From Burkholderia puraquae (GTDB lineage Bacteria > Pseudomonadota > Gammaproteobacteria > Burkholderiales > Burkholderiaceae): 64,000 nt of DNA. Location of the stretch: assembly GCF_002099195.1 (NCBI RefSeq), contig NZ_NBYX01000012.1, positions 183,418-247,417 of the forward strand, given 5' to 3'. This document shows positions 8,976 to 18,591 of the stretch, piece by piece. Under the pieces are notes generated by a model that made no database searches, had not been told where the DNA came from, and saw only the letters and a list, made by a program, of their open reading frames with translations. The translations under genes were made by a program, and so were the position numbers. The stretch's first letter is position 1; the number at the start of each line of letters is the position of its first letter.

Positions 8976-9111
8976 GGCGATTCTTCGAAGGGAGATTGAG
9001 CGGCGTGCGCCGCCGAGGAATCCTGCGATTCTAACATTCGCGGGCCTGCCCGCCGCGGCGCGCAGCCGTTCGCGGCGGCCCGCTGGCCGCGGCCGGCGCG
9101 GGCCGGCCCGC

Positions 9112-9921
9112 TCAGTCGCGCACCAGCACGACCAGCTTCAGGTCCTCGCGGTGCGCGGGCTTCAGCGTGATCTGCTGGTACACGAGGCGGCCGTCGGCCG
9201 GATGGTCGAATTCGCGCAGCCCGCCTTCGCGTTCGAACACGTCCTGCGATGCCCAGTACTGCGCAAAGGCATCGCTGCCGGCGGTCAGCGCGTCGATCAG
9301 CGCACGTGTGGGCGCGTCGGCCAGGTGACGGATCGAATCGGCGCGGAATTCGGCCGCGAGCCGCCGGGCGCGGGTTTCCCAGTCGACGATCAGCGTGCGT
9401 GCGGCCGGCGACATGAACGTGAAGCGCAGCAGGTTGCGGTCGTGCTCGCCGTCGAGCCAGCCGGAAAAGAGCGCGGCGGCCGGCGGGTTCCAGGCGAGCG
9501 CGTTCCATTGCCGGTCGAGCACGTACGCCGGCGTTGCGATTGCCGCGACGGTCGCGGCGAGCGTGGGCGGCAGGTCGCCGCCCGCGACGTCGGGCTCGGC
9601 AGGGTCGCGCTGCGCGGCCAGCTCGAACAGGTATGCGCGCTCGGCCTTCGACAGTTGCAGCGCGACGGCGATCCGCGCGAGCGCGTCGGCCGACGCGGAC
9701 ACGGGGCGGCCCTGTTCGATCCACGTGTACCAGGTCGGGCTGACGCCGCACAGCTGCGCGACTTCCTCGCGCCGCAGCCCCGGTGTGCGGCGGCGCGGGC
9801 CGGGCGGCAGGCCGACGGCCTGCGGCGACAGCCGCTCGCGGTGGGCGCGGATGAATTCGCCGAGTGCGCGGGCGGGCGTGGCGTCGAGCGGCGGGACGGG
9901 GACGGAGGACGGGTGGTTCAT
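9112..9921 (-). CDS. XRE-type HTH transcriptional regulator with MmyB-like ligand domain
   Basis: A 269-residue regulator. Residues about 17-80 form a helix-turn-helix (LGEFIRAHRERLSP, then RRTPGLRREEVAQLCGVSPTWYTWIEQGRPV). The C-terminal part (about 100-265) matches the MmyB-like PAS-related domain, with ATPAYVLDRQWNALAWNPPAAALF and a late FDHPADGRLVYQQITLKP. Relatives control neighbouring dehydrogenase or detoxification genes. It is divergent from the methyltransferase at 10188, sharing a 266-bp intergenic region that probably holds both promoters. The start at 9921 was chosen because the domain begins directly after it and further upstream codons look non-coding. Confidence 0.88.
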   Translation of the reverse strand: MNHPSSVPVPPLDATPARALGEFIRAHRERLSPQAVGLPPGPRRRTPGLRREEVAQLCGVSPTWYTWIEQGRPVSASADALARIAVALQLSKAERAYLFELAAQRDPAEPDVAGGDLPPTLAATVAAIATPAYVLDRQWNALAWNPPAAALFSGWLDGEHDRNLLRFTFMSPAARTLIVDWETRARRLAAEFRADSIRHLADAPTRALIDALTAGSDAFAQYWASQDVFEREGGLREFDHPADGRLVYQQITLKPAHREDLKLVVLVRD

Positions 9922-10187
9922 GCGGAAACGGCGAAATGGAAGCGGGGACGCGGTAACGATCAGACAGGTGTATCGAATACCAGAATAACTGCTTAACTTG
10001 TACTGGTACAAACGCAGGCCTATTGTAGCGGCTCGCGCGCTGGCAGGGCAGCGGGCGTCCCACAAAACGCATTGCAAGAAGCCGGAACAGGTGCGAGGTG
10101 CTTGTTGCACTGGTCGGCTACGCAAGGCATGGGGCCGCAGTAAGCGCCAAAGCGCCAACTGCGGTCGATCGCATAAAGGAGCGAACG

Positions 10188-10940
10188 ATGAAACACCACG
10201 ACCAGGTCGCCGACGCATTCGGCACGACGGCCGCCGCCTATCTGACGAGCACGGTTCACGCGACGGGGGCCGATCTGCAGACGCTCGCCGACGCGGTGCG
10301 CCCGACGCCCGATGCCGCGGTGCTCGATCTCGGCTGCGGCGCCGGGCATGCGAGCTTCGCGGTCGCACCGCACGTGCGCGACGTGGTCGCCTACGATCTC
10401 GCCGCGCAGATGCTCGCGACCGTCGACGCCGCCGCGCGCGAGCGCGGGCTCGCAAATATCCGTACGCAACAGGGCCCGGCCGAGCACCTGCCGTTCGACA
10501 CGGCGACGTTCGACTGGGTCGTGAGCCGGATGAGTGCGCACCACTGGCACGACATGCGCGCGGCGCTCGCGGAGGTGCGCCGCGTGCTGAAACCGGGCGG
10601 CCGCGTGCTGATGATCGACATCGCCGGCAACGACCATCCGCTCCTCGATACGTACCTGCAGGCCGCGGAAGTGCTGCGCGACGCGTCCCACGTGCGCGAC
10701 TACCGTGCGGACGAATGGCTCGCGATGTTCCGCGAAGCCGGCTTCGACGCGCACGTGCACAGCCGCTGGCGGCTGTCGATCGACTTCGATACGTGGGTCG
10801 CGCGCATCCGCACGCCGGCCGACAGCGTCACCGGCATTCGTGCGCTGTGGGCGCATGCGCCGGACGAAGTGCGCGGCTACTACGCGGTGCAGCACGACGG
10901 CTCGTTCGAACACGACGCGCTGCTGATCGACGCGCACTGA
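10188..10940 (+). CDS. Class I SAM-dependent methyltransferase (UbiE/Methyltransf_11 type)
   Basis: A 250-residue cytosolic methyltransferase. The SAM-binding motif I is AVLDLGCGAGHASFAV (about residues 44-59), followed by VVAYDLAAQMLATV (acidic residue for ribose binding), the FDWVVSRMSAHHW motif and LKPGGRVLMIDIAG. Substrate unknown; similar proteins act on small molecules or quinones. AAAGGAG (10176-10182) lies five bases before the start. It is divergent from an XRE/MmyB-like regulator that could control it. Confidence 0.88.
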   Translation: MKHHDQVADAFGTTAAAYLTSTVHATGADLQTLADAVRPTPDAAVLDLGCGAGHASFAVAPHVRDVVAYDLAAQMLATVDAAARERGLANIRTQQGPAEHLPFDTATFDWVVSRMSAHHWHDMRAALAEVRRVLKPGGRVLMIDIAGNDHPLLDTYLQAAEVLRDASHVRDYRADEWLAMFREAGFDAHVHSRWRLSIDFDTWVARIRTPADSVTGIRALWAHAPDEVRGYYAVQHDGSFEHDALLIDAH

Positions 10941-10975
10941 ACGCGCGGCGCGCCGGCACGGTTTTGCCCGCGCAT

Positions 10976-11026
10976 GAAAAAAAAGCCGCGATACGCACCG
11001 TGGGCACGGTGGCGTATCGCGGCTTT
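10976..11026. terminator. Terminator between convergent methyltransferase and ppc genes
   Basis: A long inverted repeat, AAAGCCGCGATACGC (10982-10996) with GCGTATCGCGGCTTT (11012-11026). On the minus strand it is followed by eight T residues, so it mainly ends ppc transcription. Confidence 0.9.
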
Positions 11027-11069
11027 CACGATGCCGGCCGGCGCGGAATCACCCCGCGCCGCATGCGGA

Positions 11070-14000
11070 TCAGCCCGTGTTGCGCAGGCCGGCCGCGATC
11101 CCGTTGATCGTCAGGTGAATCCCGCGGCGCAGCCGCGCGTTCGTGTCACCCGCACGGTGGCGCTTGATCAGCTCGACCTGCAGGTGGTTCAGCGGATCGA
11201 GATACGGGAAGCGGTTCGTGATCGAGCGTGCGAGCAGCGGGTTGGTCGCGAGGCGGCCTTCGTGCCCGGTGATTTCCGCCAGCGCCTGCGACGTACGCTC
11301 CCATTCCGCGACGATCCGCTCGAACACGTGCTTGCGCAGCTTGCGGTCGGCGACGAGCTGCGCATAGCGCGACGCGACCGCGAGGTCGGTCTTCGCGAGC
11401 ACCATGTCCATGTTCGACAGCAGGTTCGCGAAGAACGGCCAGGTCTTGTTCATCTTTTTCAGCAGCGCGACGCGCTTCGTGCGTTCGGCGTCGTCCTGCG
11501 CGCCGTCGAGATACGCACTCACCGCACTGCCGAAACCGTACCAGCCCGTCAGCAGCAGCCGGCACTGGCCCCACGAGAAGCCCCACGGAATTGCGCGCAG
11601 GTCCTCGATCTTGCGCTGCTTCGGATCCTGCAGCTTGCGCGAAGCCGGGCGGCTGCCGATGTTCAGCTCGGCGATCTCGGTGATCGGCGTCGACGAGAAG
11701 AAATAGTCGGTGAAGCCCGGGGTTTCATAGACGAGCGCACGGTACGCGGCCATCGCCGAATCGGACAGCGTCTGCATCGCCGCCTCGAACGCCGGCAGCT
11801 GCGCGGGCGCGTTGTTCTGCGGCAGGAGCGTCGCCTCGAGCGTGGCGGCAACGACCGTTTCGAGGTTGCGGCGGCCAATCTCCGGGTTCGCGAACTTGCT
11901 CGCGATCACCTCGCCCTGTTCGGTCAGGCGAATCTGGCCGTTCACGGTGCCCGGCGGCTGCGACAGGATTGCCTGGTAGGTCGGGCCGCCGCCGCGGCCG
12001 ACCGTGCCGCCGCGGCCGTGAAACAGCCGCAGCGTGATCTTGCGGTCGCGGAACAGGTCGACCAGCGCGAGTTCCGCGCGATACAGCTCCCAGTTCGACG
12101 TGAGGAAACCACCGTCCTTGTTGCTGTCCGAATAGCCGAGCATCACTTCCTGCTCGGCGCCCTGGTGCGCGATCAGCGCGTCGATGCCCGGCAGTGAGAA
12201 GTATTCGCGCATGATGCGCGCGGCGTCGCGCAGGTCGGGGATCGTCTCGAACAGCGGGATCACCATCAGGCTGTTCCGCGCATCGCCGCCGGGCACGCCG
12301 AGCGCGCCTTCGAGCAGGCCCGTCTCCTTCTGCAGCAGCAGTACCTCGACGAGGTCGCTGACGGTTTCCGTATGCGAAATGATGTAGTTGCGCACCGCGC
12401 GTGCGCCGAATTGCGCGCGGACTTCGCGCGCCTTCTCGAACACGCCGAGCTCGCTCTGCGCGAGCGCCGAGTATTCGAAGTACGGCAAGCGCAGCGGACG
12501 CGGGTCGGCAAGGGCGGCGAGCAGCACGCGCAGCTTGTCTTCCTCGGCGAGCGCCGCGTAGTCGGCCTCGACGCCCGCGCGTGCGAACAGTTCGGCGACC
12601 ACGGCTTCGTGGATGTCGGAGCTCTGGCGCAGGTCGATGCTCGCGAGATGGAAGCCGAACACTTCGGCCGCGCGCACGAGCGGTGCGAGGCGCGGCGCGG
12701 CGAGCGACGTGCCGTGGTGTTCGTCGAGCGACGCGGTCAGCACCTTGAGATCCGCGACGAACGCTTCGGAATCCGCATACGGGATCGCGCGCACGGGCGG
12801 CGCGCCGCGGCCCGCGCTGCGCACCGGCACCGTGCCTTCGCCGAGGCGCACGCGCGCGCTTGCGGCGAGGCGCGTGTAGATGCCGATCAGCGCGCGGCGA
12901 TACGGCTCGTCGACGCGGTGCGGCGACTGGTCGGGGGAGGCTGCCGCGAGCGCCTTCACGGCGTCGTTCGCGCCGACGAGCAGGTTCGACACCGACAGTT
13001 CGGCGCCGAGCTTGTGCACCTGTTCCAGATAGTGCTCGAGGATCACCGCGGCCTGGCGGTTGATCGCCTCGTCGAGCGTCGACGCGGTTACGTTCGGGTT
13101 GCCGTCGCGGTCGCCGCCGATCCAGCTGCCCATCTGGAAGAACGCGGGTACGCGCGCGGACAGGCCGTGCTCGGCGAGCGCCGCCTCGATGTCGCCGTAC
13201 AGCGCGGGCAGCTCGTCGAGGAACGTCGCGCGGTAGTACGACAGCGCGTTCTCGATCTCGTCGCCGACCGTCAGGCGCGAGTCGCGCAGCATGCGGGTTT
13301 GCCACAGCGCGGTCACGCGGGCGCGCAGCATCGATTCGTTGTACTGGCGCTCACGGCTCGTCAGCTCCTGGTCGCGTTCGGCGAGCAGGCGCGCGATGTC
13401 GTGCTGCGCGTCGAGGATGCTCTTGCGCTGCACTTCGGTCGGGTGTGCGGTCAGCACCGGCACGATCAGCGCATCGTCGAAGAAGCGCTGCAGCAGTCGC
13501 TTCGACGCGTTGCCGGTCGTCTTCAGCTGTTCCAGCGCGTACGCGACCGTGCCGGGCTGCGATGCCGAGCCGGCCAGCGCGTGGATGCGGCGGCGGCGGT
13601 TGTGGTGGCGGTCTTCCGCGATGTTCGCGAGATGCGAGAAATAGCTGAACGCGCGCACGACGCTCACCGTCTGCTCCGGCGTCAGCTTGCGCAGCTTCTT
13701 CTCGAGCGTCAGCGCGGCTTCGCTGTCGTCCTCGCGGCGGAACTTGACCGCGGTCTGGCGAATCGTCTCGACGACGTCGAACACGGTGTCGCCTTCCTGC
13801 TCGCGCACGACGTCGCCGAGCAGGCGGCCGAGGAAGCGGATGTCGTCGAACAGCGGGCCGTCCTTGTCTTCGCGCGTGCGTGTGCCGGACTTCGGCGCGC
13901 CCGCCGGACGGGCCGCGGTGCGGGTAGCCGAACCGGCGGCTTTCGTCGCGCGTTTTGTCTGACGTATCGGGTCTTTCGGTTTCGTTGCCGTTTTCGCACG

Positions 14001-14099
14001 GCCGTTCGCGGCGGCGGTGGCGACGGTGTCCGTCGAGGCGTCGGAGGAGGACAGGGCAGCATTGCGGCGCGCCGTACGCGCCGATCCGGAAGACTTCAC
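11070..14099 (-). CDS. ppc: Phosphoenolpyruvate carboxylase
   Basis: A 1009-residue enzyme that adds bicarbonate to PEP to make oxaloacetate, refilling the TCA cycle. Family motifs are intact: VLTAHPTEVQRKS with the catalytic His, GSWIGGDRDGNPNV, the FHGRGGTVGRGGGP loop, and the C-terminal RNTG that ends the protein. The start is a GTG at 14099 (V-KSSGSARTARRN) with AAGGA about eight bases upstream; the open frame runs to 14183 without a site. The first 80 or so residues before LFDDIRFLGRLLGDVV are Ala/Lys/Arg/Thr-rich and absent from most PEPCs. Confidence 0.96.
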   Translation of the reverse strand: MKSSGSARTARRNAALSSSDASTDTVATAAANGRAKTATKPKDPIRQTKRATKAAGSATRTAARPAGAPKSGTRTREDKDGPLFDDIRFLGRLLGDVVREQEGDTVFDVVETIRQTAVKFRREDDSEAALTLEKKLRKLTPEQTVSVVRAFSYFSHLANIAEDRHHNRRRRIHALAGSASQPGTVAYALEQLKTTGNASKRLLQRFFDDALIVPVLTAHPTEVQRKSILDAQHDIARLLAERDQELTSRERQYNESMLRARVTALWQTRMLRDSRLTVGDEIENALSYYRATFLDELPALYGDIEAALAEHGLSARVPAFFQMGSWIGGDRDGNPNVTASTLDEAINRQAAVILEHYLEQVHKLGAELSVSNLLVGANDAVKALAAASPDQSPHRVDEPYRRALIGIYTRLAASARVRLGEGTVPVRSAGRGAPPVRAIPYADSEAFVADLKVLTASLDEHHGTSLAAPRLAPLVRAAEVFGFHLASIDLRQSSDIHEAVVAELFARAGVEADYAALAEEDKLRVLLAALADPRPLRLPYFEYSALAQSELGVFEKAREVRAQFGARAVRNYIISHTETVSDLVEVLLLQKETGLLEGALGVPGGDARNSLMVIPLFETIPDLRDAARIMREYFSLPGIDALIAHQGAEQEVMLGYSDSNKDGGFLTSNWELYRAELALVDLFRDRKITLRLFHGRGGTVGRGGGPTYQAILSQPPGTVNGQIRLTEQGEVIASKFANPEIGRRNLETVVAATLEATLLPQNNAPAQLPAFEAAMQTLSDSAMAAYRALVYETPGFTDYFFSSTPITEIAELNIGSRPASRKLQDPKQRKIEDLRAIPWGFSWGQCRLLLTGWYGFGSAVSAYLDGAQDDAERTKRVALLKKMNKTWPFFANLLSNMDMVLAKTDLAVASRYAQLVADRKLRKHVFERIVAEWERTSQALAEITGHEGRLATNPLLARSITNRFPYLDPLNHLQVELIKRHRAGDTNARLRRGIHLTINGIAAGLRNTG

Positions 14100-14306
14100 G
14101 ATGGGTTTCCTTGGGAAAGCTCGAGTCAAAAGGAACTGCGGAAACTGCGAAACTGCGGTCAAGCAACCAGCTACGTGCGGCACATCCGCACATCGGCGCC
14201 GCGGCCCGCTCGGCGGCAGGCCGGACGCTGGCTCCAGGCCCGGGCGGGCCGGGGCGTGCGTGCTACCATTGTTCGATCTTCAATCCCGTCCTTCGATGTT
14301 CCAGCA

Positions 14307-15308
14307 ATGAATTCCGAGACCCCTGCGGCCGGGCCGCAACAGGCACAGCCGCCCGCGACGTTGACGATTGCTTCGCGCGAGAGCCGCCTGGCGATGTGGC
14401 AAGCCGAACATGTGCGTGATGCGCTGCGCAAATTATATCCAGCTTGTGACGTGAAAATCCTCGGGATGACGACCCGCGGCGACCAGATTCTCGATCGCAC
14501 GCTGTCGAAGGTCGGCGGCAAGGGCTTGTTCGTGAAGGAACTGGAGGCCGCGCTGGCCGACGGCCGCGCCGATCTTGCCGTGCATTCGCTGAAGGACGTG
14601 CCGATGGCGCTGCCCGACGGCTTCTCGCTCGCCGCGATCATGGAGCGCGAGGATCCGCGCGATGCATTCGTGTCGAACGACTACGCGTCGCTCGACGCGC
14701 TGCCGGCCGGCGCCGTGGTCGGCACGTCGAGCCTGCGCCGCGAGGCGATGCTGCGCTCGCGTTACCCGCATCTGGACGTGCTGCCGCTGCGCGGCAACCT
14801 CGATACGCGCCTGTCGAAGCTCGACCGCGGCGATTACGCGGCGATCATTCTCGCGGCCGCCGGCCTGAAACGCCTCGGCCTCGAAGCGCGCATTCGCACG
14901 CTGCTCGACGTCGAAGCCAGCCCGCCCGCGGCCGGCCAGGGCGCGCTCGGCATCGAGATCGCATCGCACCGCGACGACGTCGCCGCGTGGCTCGCGCCGC
15001 TGCACGACCCGCAGACCGCGCTCGCGGTCGAGGCCGAGCGGATGGTGTCGCGCGCGCTCGGCGGCAGCTGCGAGGTGCCGCTCGCCGCGCACGCGGTGTG
15101 GCGCGCGGGCGAACTGTACCTGACGGGCCGCGTGTCGACGACCGACGGCAAGCGCGTGCTGACGGCCGAGGAGTGCGGCGCCGTGATGACCGTCGCCGAT
15201 GCGCTCGCGCTCGGCCGCGCGGTATCCGACGAGCTCGAGGCGCAAGGCGCGCTCGACATCGTCCAGGCACTGCTCGCGAGCTCGCAGGCCGGCAAGGGCG
15301 ACGCCTGA
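14307..15308 (+). CDS. hemC: Porphobilinogen deaminase (hydroxymethylbilane synthase)
   Basis: A 333-residue cytosolic enzyme that joins four porphobilinogens into hydroxymethylbilane for haem and sirohaem synthesis. It has SRESRLAMWQAEHV, the conserved KDVPMALPDGF, GTSSLRREAML, LRGNLDTRLSKLDRGDYAAIILAAAGL and the GGSCEVP motif, whose Cys255 should carry the dipyrromethane cofactor. The first ~18 residues (Pro/Ala/Gln-rich) extend past the usual N-terminus. It heads the operon hemC-hemDX-hemY and is divergent from ppc across 207 bp. Its stop overlaps the next start. Confidence 0.96.
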   Translation: MNSETPAAGPQQAQPPATLTIASRESRLAMWQAEHVRDALRKLYPACDVKILGMTTRGDQILDRTLSKVGGKGLFVKELEAALADGRADLAVHSLKDVPMALPDGFSLAAIMEREDPRDAFVSNDYASLDALPAGAVVGTSSLRREAMLRSRYPHLDVLPLRGNLDTRLSKLDRGDYAAIILAAAGLKRLGLEARIRTLLDVEASPPAAGQGALGIEIASHRDDVAAWLAPLHDPQTALAVEAERMVSRALGGSCEVPLAAHAVWRAGELYLTGRVSTTDGKRVLTAEECGAVMTVADALALGRAVSDELEAQGALDIVQALLASSQAGKGDA

Positions 15309-17287
15309 TGGCGGGCGGCGCGCGCGCGTTCACCGCTGTCCTGACGCGTCCGGACGGCCAGTCCGATGCGCTCGCGTCGCAACTGGCCGAGGCCGGCTGC
15401 GACGTGCTCGAATTCCCGCTGATCGACATTGCGCCGGTCGACGATCCGGCGCCGCTCGACGCGGCGTTCGCGGCGCTTGCCGACTACGCGCTGGTGATTT
15501 TCGTGTCGCCGAACGCGATCGACCGCGCGCTTGCGCAGTACGGCGCGATCTGGCCGAACGCGCTGCCGGTCGGCGTGGTCGGGCCCGGCAGCGTCGCGGC
15601 GCTCGAGCGTCACGGCATCGCGACGCCCGCATATCGCGTGATCGCGCCGCAGGCGCCGGCCGACGGTGGCGTGCCCCATTACGATTCGGAAAGCCTGTTT
15701 GCGTGCATCGAGGCCGCGTTCGGCGGCGCGCAGGCGCTCGCGGCCAAGCGCGTGCTGATCGTGCGTGGCGACGGCGGGCGCGAATGGCTCGCCGACCGGC
15801 TGCGCGAGGCCGGCGCGGACGTCACGCTCGTCGCCGCGTACCGGCGCGTCGTGCCCGAGCCGCGCGTCGGCGCGTGGGAGCGCGTGCATGCGCTGCTCGA
15901 CGGCGAACCGCATGCGTGGCTCGTCACGAGCTCGGAAGGCGTGCGCAACCTGCACGAACTCGCGCGGGCGCACCTGAACGATGCCGAGATCGTCGCGCTG
16001 AAGCATGCGCCGCTCGTGACGCCGCATCCGCGGATCGAGCAGACCGCGCGTGCATTGGGTTTTGATAGGATTACGCTGACCGGCGCGGGCGATGAGCGCA
16101 TCGTCCGCGCGTTTCGAACGATGGCCGACGAGGCCGTCCAACCGGCGACAGCCGCACCGGTGACTAAACGCATGACAGATACCAACGATTCCAAAAGCGT
16201 CGCTTCCCAGCCGGCCGCTGCATCCGCACCGCCGTCCCGTCCCGCCTACATGGCGCCCGAACCGCCCGCGCGCCGCGGCGGCAGCGCGGTGCTGTGGTTC
16301 GTCGTCGTCGTGCTCGGCTGCGCGGCGGGCGTCGGCGGCTACGCGCTGAACCGCAAGATCGACCGGCTCGACGGCACGTTCGTCGCGCGCCAGAAGGCGC
16401 TCGATGCGCAGACGGCCGAAACGCGCATGAAGACCGAGCAGGCGCTCGCAAGCACGCACCAGGTCGACACGCAGCTCGCGCAGCTCGACGGCAAGCTTGC
16501 CGACGCGCAGAGCGCGCAGCAGGCGCTGCAGCAGCAATACCAGGACCTGTCGCGCAACCGCGATGCGTGGATGCTCGAGGAAGTCGACCAGATGCTGTCG
16601 AGCGCGAGCCAGCAGCTTCAACTGACCGGCAACACGCAGCTCGCGCTGATCGCGCTGCAGAACGCCGACGCGCGCCTCGCGACCTCGCAGAGCGCGCAGG
16701 CCGTCACGGTGCGCAAGGCGCTCGCGCTGGACATCGAGAAGCTGAAGGCCGCGCCGGCCGCCGATCTCACGGGCCTCGCGATCAAGCTCGACGACGCGAT
16801 CGCGAAGATCGACGCGCTGCCGCTGTCCGGCGAGGCGATCGTCTCGCACGAAGCGCCGAAGGCCGCGCCGGCCGCCGCGTCGTCGGCCTCGGCCGTGGCC
16901 GTGGCCGGCGAGCCGCGCTGGAAGGTGTGGTGGCATGACTTCTCGGCCGGTCTCGGCCAGCAGTTGAAGGGGCTCGTGCAGGTGCGCCGGATCGACAACG
17001 CGGACGCGATGCTTGCGTCGCCCGACCAGGGCTACTTCGTGCGCGAGAACGTGAAGCTGCGCCTGCTGACCGCGCGCCTGTCGCTGCTCGCGCGCAACGA
17101 CAGCGCGATGAAGGCCGACCTGCACGCTGCGCAGGCGTCGCTCGGGAAGTATTTCGACCAGGCATCGAAGGACACGCAGACCGTCGAGGATCTGCTCAAG
17201 CAGGTTGATGGCGCATCGCTGACGGTCGCGGTGCCGAACCTGAACACGAGCCTGAACGCCGTTCAGCAGTTCAAGAGCCGGGGGTAA
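15308..17287 (+). CDS. hemDX: Fused uroporphyrinogen-III synthase / HemX membrane protein
   Basis: A single 659-residue frame. Residues about 1-270 are uroporphyrinogen-III synthase (HemD), which cyclises hydroxymethylbilane: VLTRPDGQSDALASQL, FVSPNAIDRAL, VGPGSVAALERHGI and LVTSSEGVRNLHEL. After a Pro/Ala linker a single membrane helix (GSAVLWFVVVVLGCAAGVGGYAL, about 325-347) begins the HemX part, with a predicted coiled coil (KALDAQTAETRMKTEQALAS and on) and a periplasmic helical domain. HemX's function is not settled; it is sometimes annotated as a methyltransferase without evidence. The start overlaps the hemC stop (TGATG) and hemY begins two bases after its stop. A reading error that removed a stop between the parts seems unlikely, since the same fusion is known in Burkholderia. 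Confidence 0.93.
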   Translation: MAGGARAFTAVLTRPDGQSDALASQLAEAGCDVLEFPLIDIAPVDDPAPLDAAFAALADYALVIFVSPNAIDRALAQYGAIWPNALPVGVVGPGSVAALERHGIATPAYRVIAPQAPADGGVPHYDSESLFACIEAAFGGAQALAAKRVLIVRGDGGREWLADRLREAGADVTLVAAYRRVVPEPRVGAWERVHALLDGEPHAWLVTSSEGVRNLHELARAHLNDAEIVALKHAPLVTPHPRIEQTARALGFDRITLTGAGDERIVRAFRTMADEAVQPATAAPVTKRMTDTNDSKSVASQPAAASAPPSRPAYMAPEPPARRGGSAVLWFVVVVLGCAAGVGGYALNRKIDRLDGTFVARQKALDAQTAETRMKTEQALASTHQVDTQLAQLDGKLADAQSAQQALQQQYQDLSRNRDAWMLEEVDQMLSSASQQLQLTGNTQLALIALQNADARLATSQSAQAVTVRKALALDIEKLKAAPAADLTGLAIKLDDAIAKIDALPLSGEAIVSHEAPKAAPAAASSASAVAVAGEPRWKVWWHDFSAGLGQQLKGLVQVRRIDNADAMLASPDQGYFVRENVKLRLLTARLSLLARNDSAMKADLHAAQASLGKYFDQASKDTQTVEDLLKQVDGASLTVAVPNLNTSLNAVQQFKSRG

Positions 17288-17289
17288 CG

Positions 17290-18477
17290 ATGACGCTTCG
17301 AGGAATCGTCTGGCTCGCGATCCTGTTCGCGATCGCCGCTGCACTCGCCACCGTCGGCCGTTTCGACGCGGGGCAGGTGCTGCTCGTCTATCCGCCGTAC
17401 CGGGTCGACGTGTCGCTGAACCTGTTCGTGATTGCCGTCGTCGTGCTGTTCATCGTCGTGTATGCGCTGCTGCGCATCGTGCGCAACATCTGGCGCATGC
17501 CGCAGCGGGTCGCCGCGTATCGGGCGCGTTCGCGCAACGAGAAGGCGCAGGCGTCGTTGCGCGACGCGATCGCGAACCTGTACGCGGGCCGCTTCTCGCG
17601 CGCCGAGAAGGCCGCGCGTGAAGCGCTGTCGGTCGATGCGAACCAGGGCGCGGCGAGCCTTGTCGCGGCTACCGCTGCGCACCGGATGCACGAATACACG
17701 CGCCGCGACGACTGGCTGTCGAAGGTCGACGCGCCGGAATGGCAGGACGCACGGCTGCTCGCCGCGGCCGACATGCGCGCCGACGCGCGCGATGCCGACG
17801 GCGCGCTCGCCGCGCTGGCCGACCTGCAGGCGGGCGGCAAGCGTATCCACGCGCAGCAGGTCGCGCTGCGCGCGCAGCAGCAGTTGAAGAACTGGGCCGA
17901 GGTGCTGAAGCTTGCGAAGGCGCTCGAGAAGCGCGAGGCGCTGCATCCGGCCGCGGCCGTGCGGTTGCGCCAGCAGGCTGCGGAAAACCTGCTGCGCGAA
18001 CGCCGGCACGACCCGGACGCGCTGCTCGAGGTGTGGCAGTCGCTGTCGCCGGTCGAGCGCCAGTCGCCGCGTCTCGCCGATCTTGCGGCCGATCTGCTCG
18101 TCTCGCTCGAGCGCCGCAACGAAGCGCGCCGCATCGTCGAGGACGCGCTCGCGCACAACTGGGATGCCCGCCTGCTGCGCCGTTACCCGGACACGGCCGG
18201 CGCCGATGCGCTGCCGCTGATCCAGAAGGCGGAAGGGTGGAAGAAGGATCACCCGGAGGATGCCGACCTGCTGTTCGCGCTCGGCCGCCTGTGCCAGCAG
18301 CAGCAACTGTGGGGCAAGGCGCAGTCGTTCCTCGAATCGGCACTGAAGCTCGCCGACAACGAGGCGCTGAAAGTGCGTGCGCATCGCGCGCTCGCGCGCC
18401 TGTTCGAGCATCTCGGCGAAACCGACAAGGCCGCGAAGCACTACCGCGAAAGCGCGCTCGCGATCACCGTGGTCTGA
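17290..18477 (+). CDS. hemY: HemY-like inner-membrane TPR protein
   Basis: A 395-residue protein of the proteobacterial HemY family, unrelated to the protoporphyrinogen oxidase of the same name. Two N-terminal membrane helices (about 4-22 and 42-64) are followed by IWRMPQRVAAYRARSRNEKAQ, typical of the family, and then TPR-type helical repeats to the end (LFALGRLCQQQQLWGKAQSFLESALKL and others). It is the last gene of the hemC operon and ends just before a strong terminator. It probably organises late porphyrin enzymes at the membrane; this is inference from the family. Confidence 0.93.
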   Translation: MTLRGIVWLAILFAIAAALATVGRFDAGQVLLVYPPYRVDVSLNLFVIAVVVLFIVVYALLRIVRNIWRMPQRVAAYRARSRNEKAQASLRDAIANLYAGRFSRAEKAAREALSVDANQGAASLVAATAAHRMHEYTRRDDWLSKVDAPEWQDARLLAAADMRADARDADGALAALADLQAGGKRIHAQQVALRAQQQLKNWAEVLKLAKALEKREALHPAAAVRLRQQAAENLLRERRHDPDALLEVWQSLSPVERQSPRLADLAADLLVSLERRNEARRIVEDALAHNWDARLLRRYPDTAGADALPLIQKAEGWKKDHPEDADLLFALGRLCQQQQLWGKAQSFLESALKLADNEALKVRAHRALARLFEHLGETDKAAKHYRESALAITVV

Positions 18478-18523
18478 TGCGGGCGGTGTGGCCGCCTGCC
18501 GCAGGCGGCGCGCGCAACCCGCG

Positions 18524-18566
18524 CAAAAAAGCCCCGAATGCCGGAAGGCCTTCGGGGCTTTTTTTC
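18524..18566. terminator. Terminator of the hem operon, bidirectional
   Basis: GCCCCGAA (18531-18538) / TTCGGGGC (18551-18558) with A6 before and T7 after, between hemY and the convergent DUF4180 gene. Confidence 0.92.
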
Positions 18567-18591
18567 GTCCAGGATGGGCCTGGACGACACG

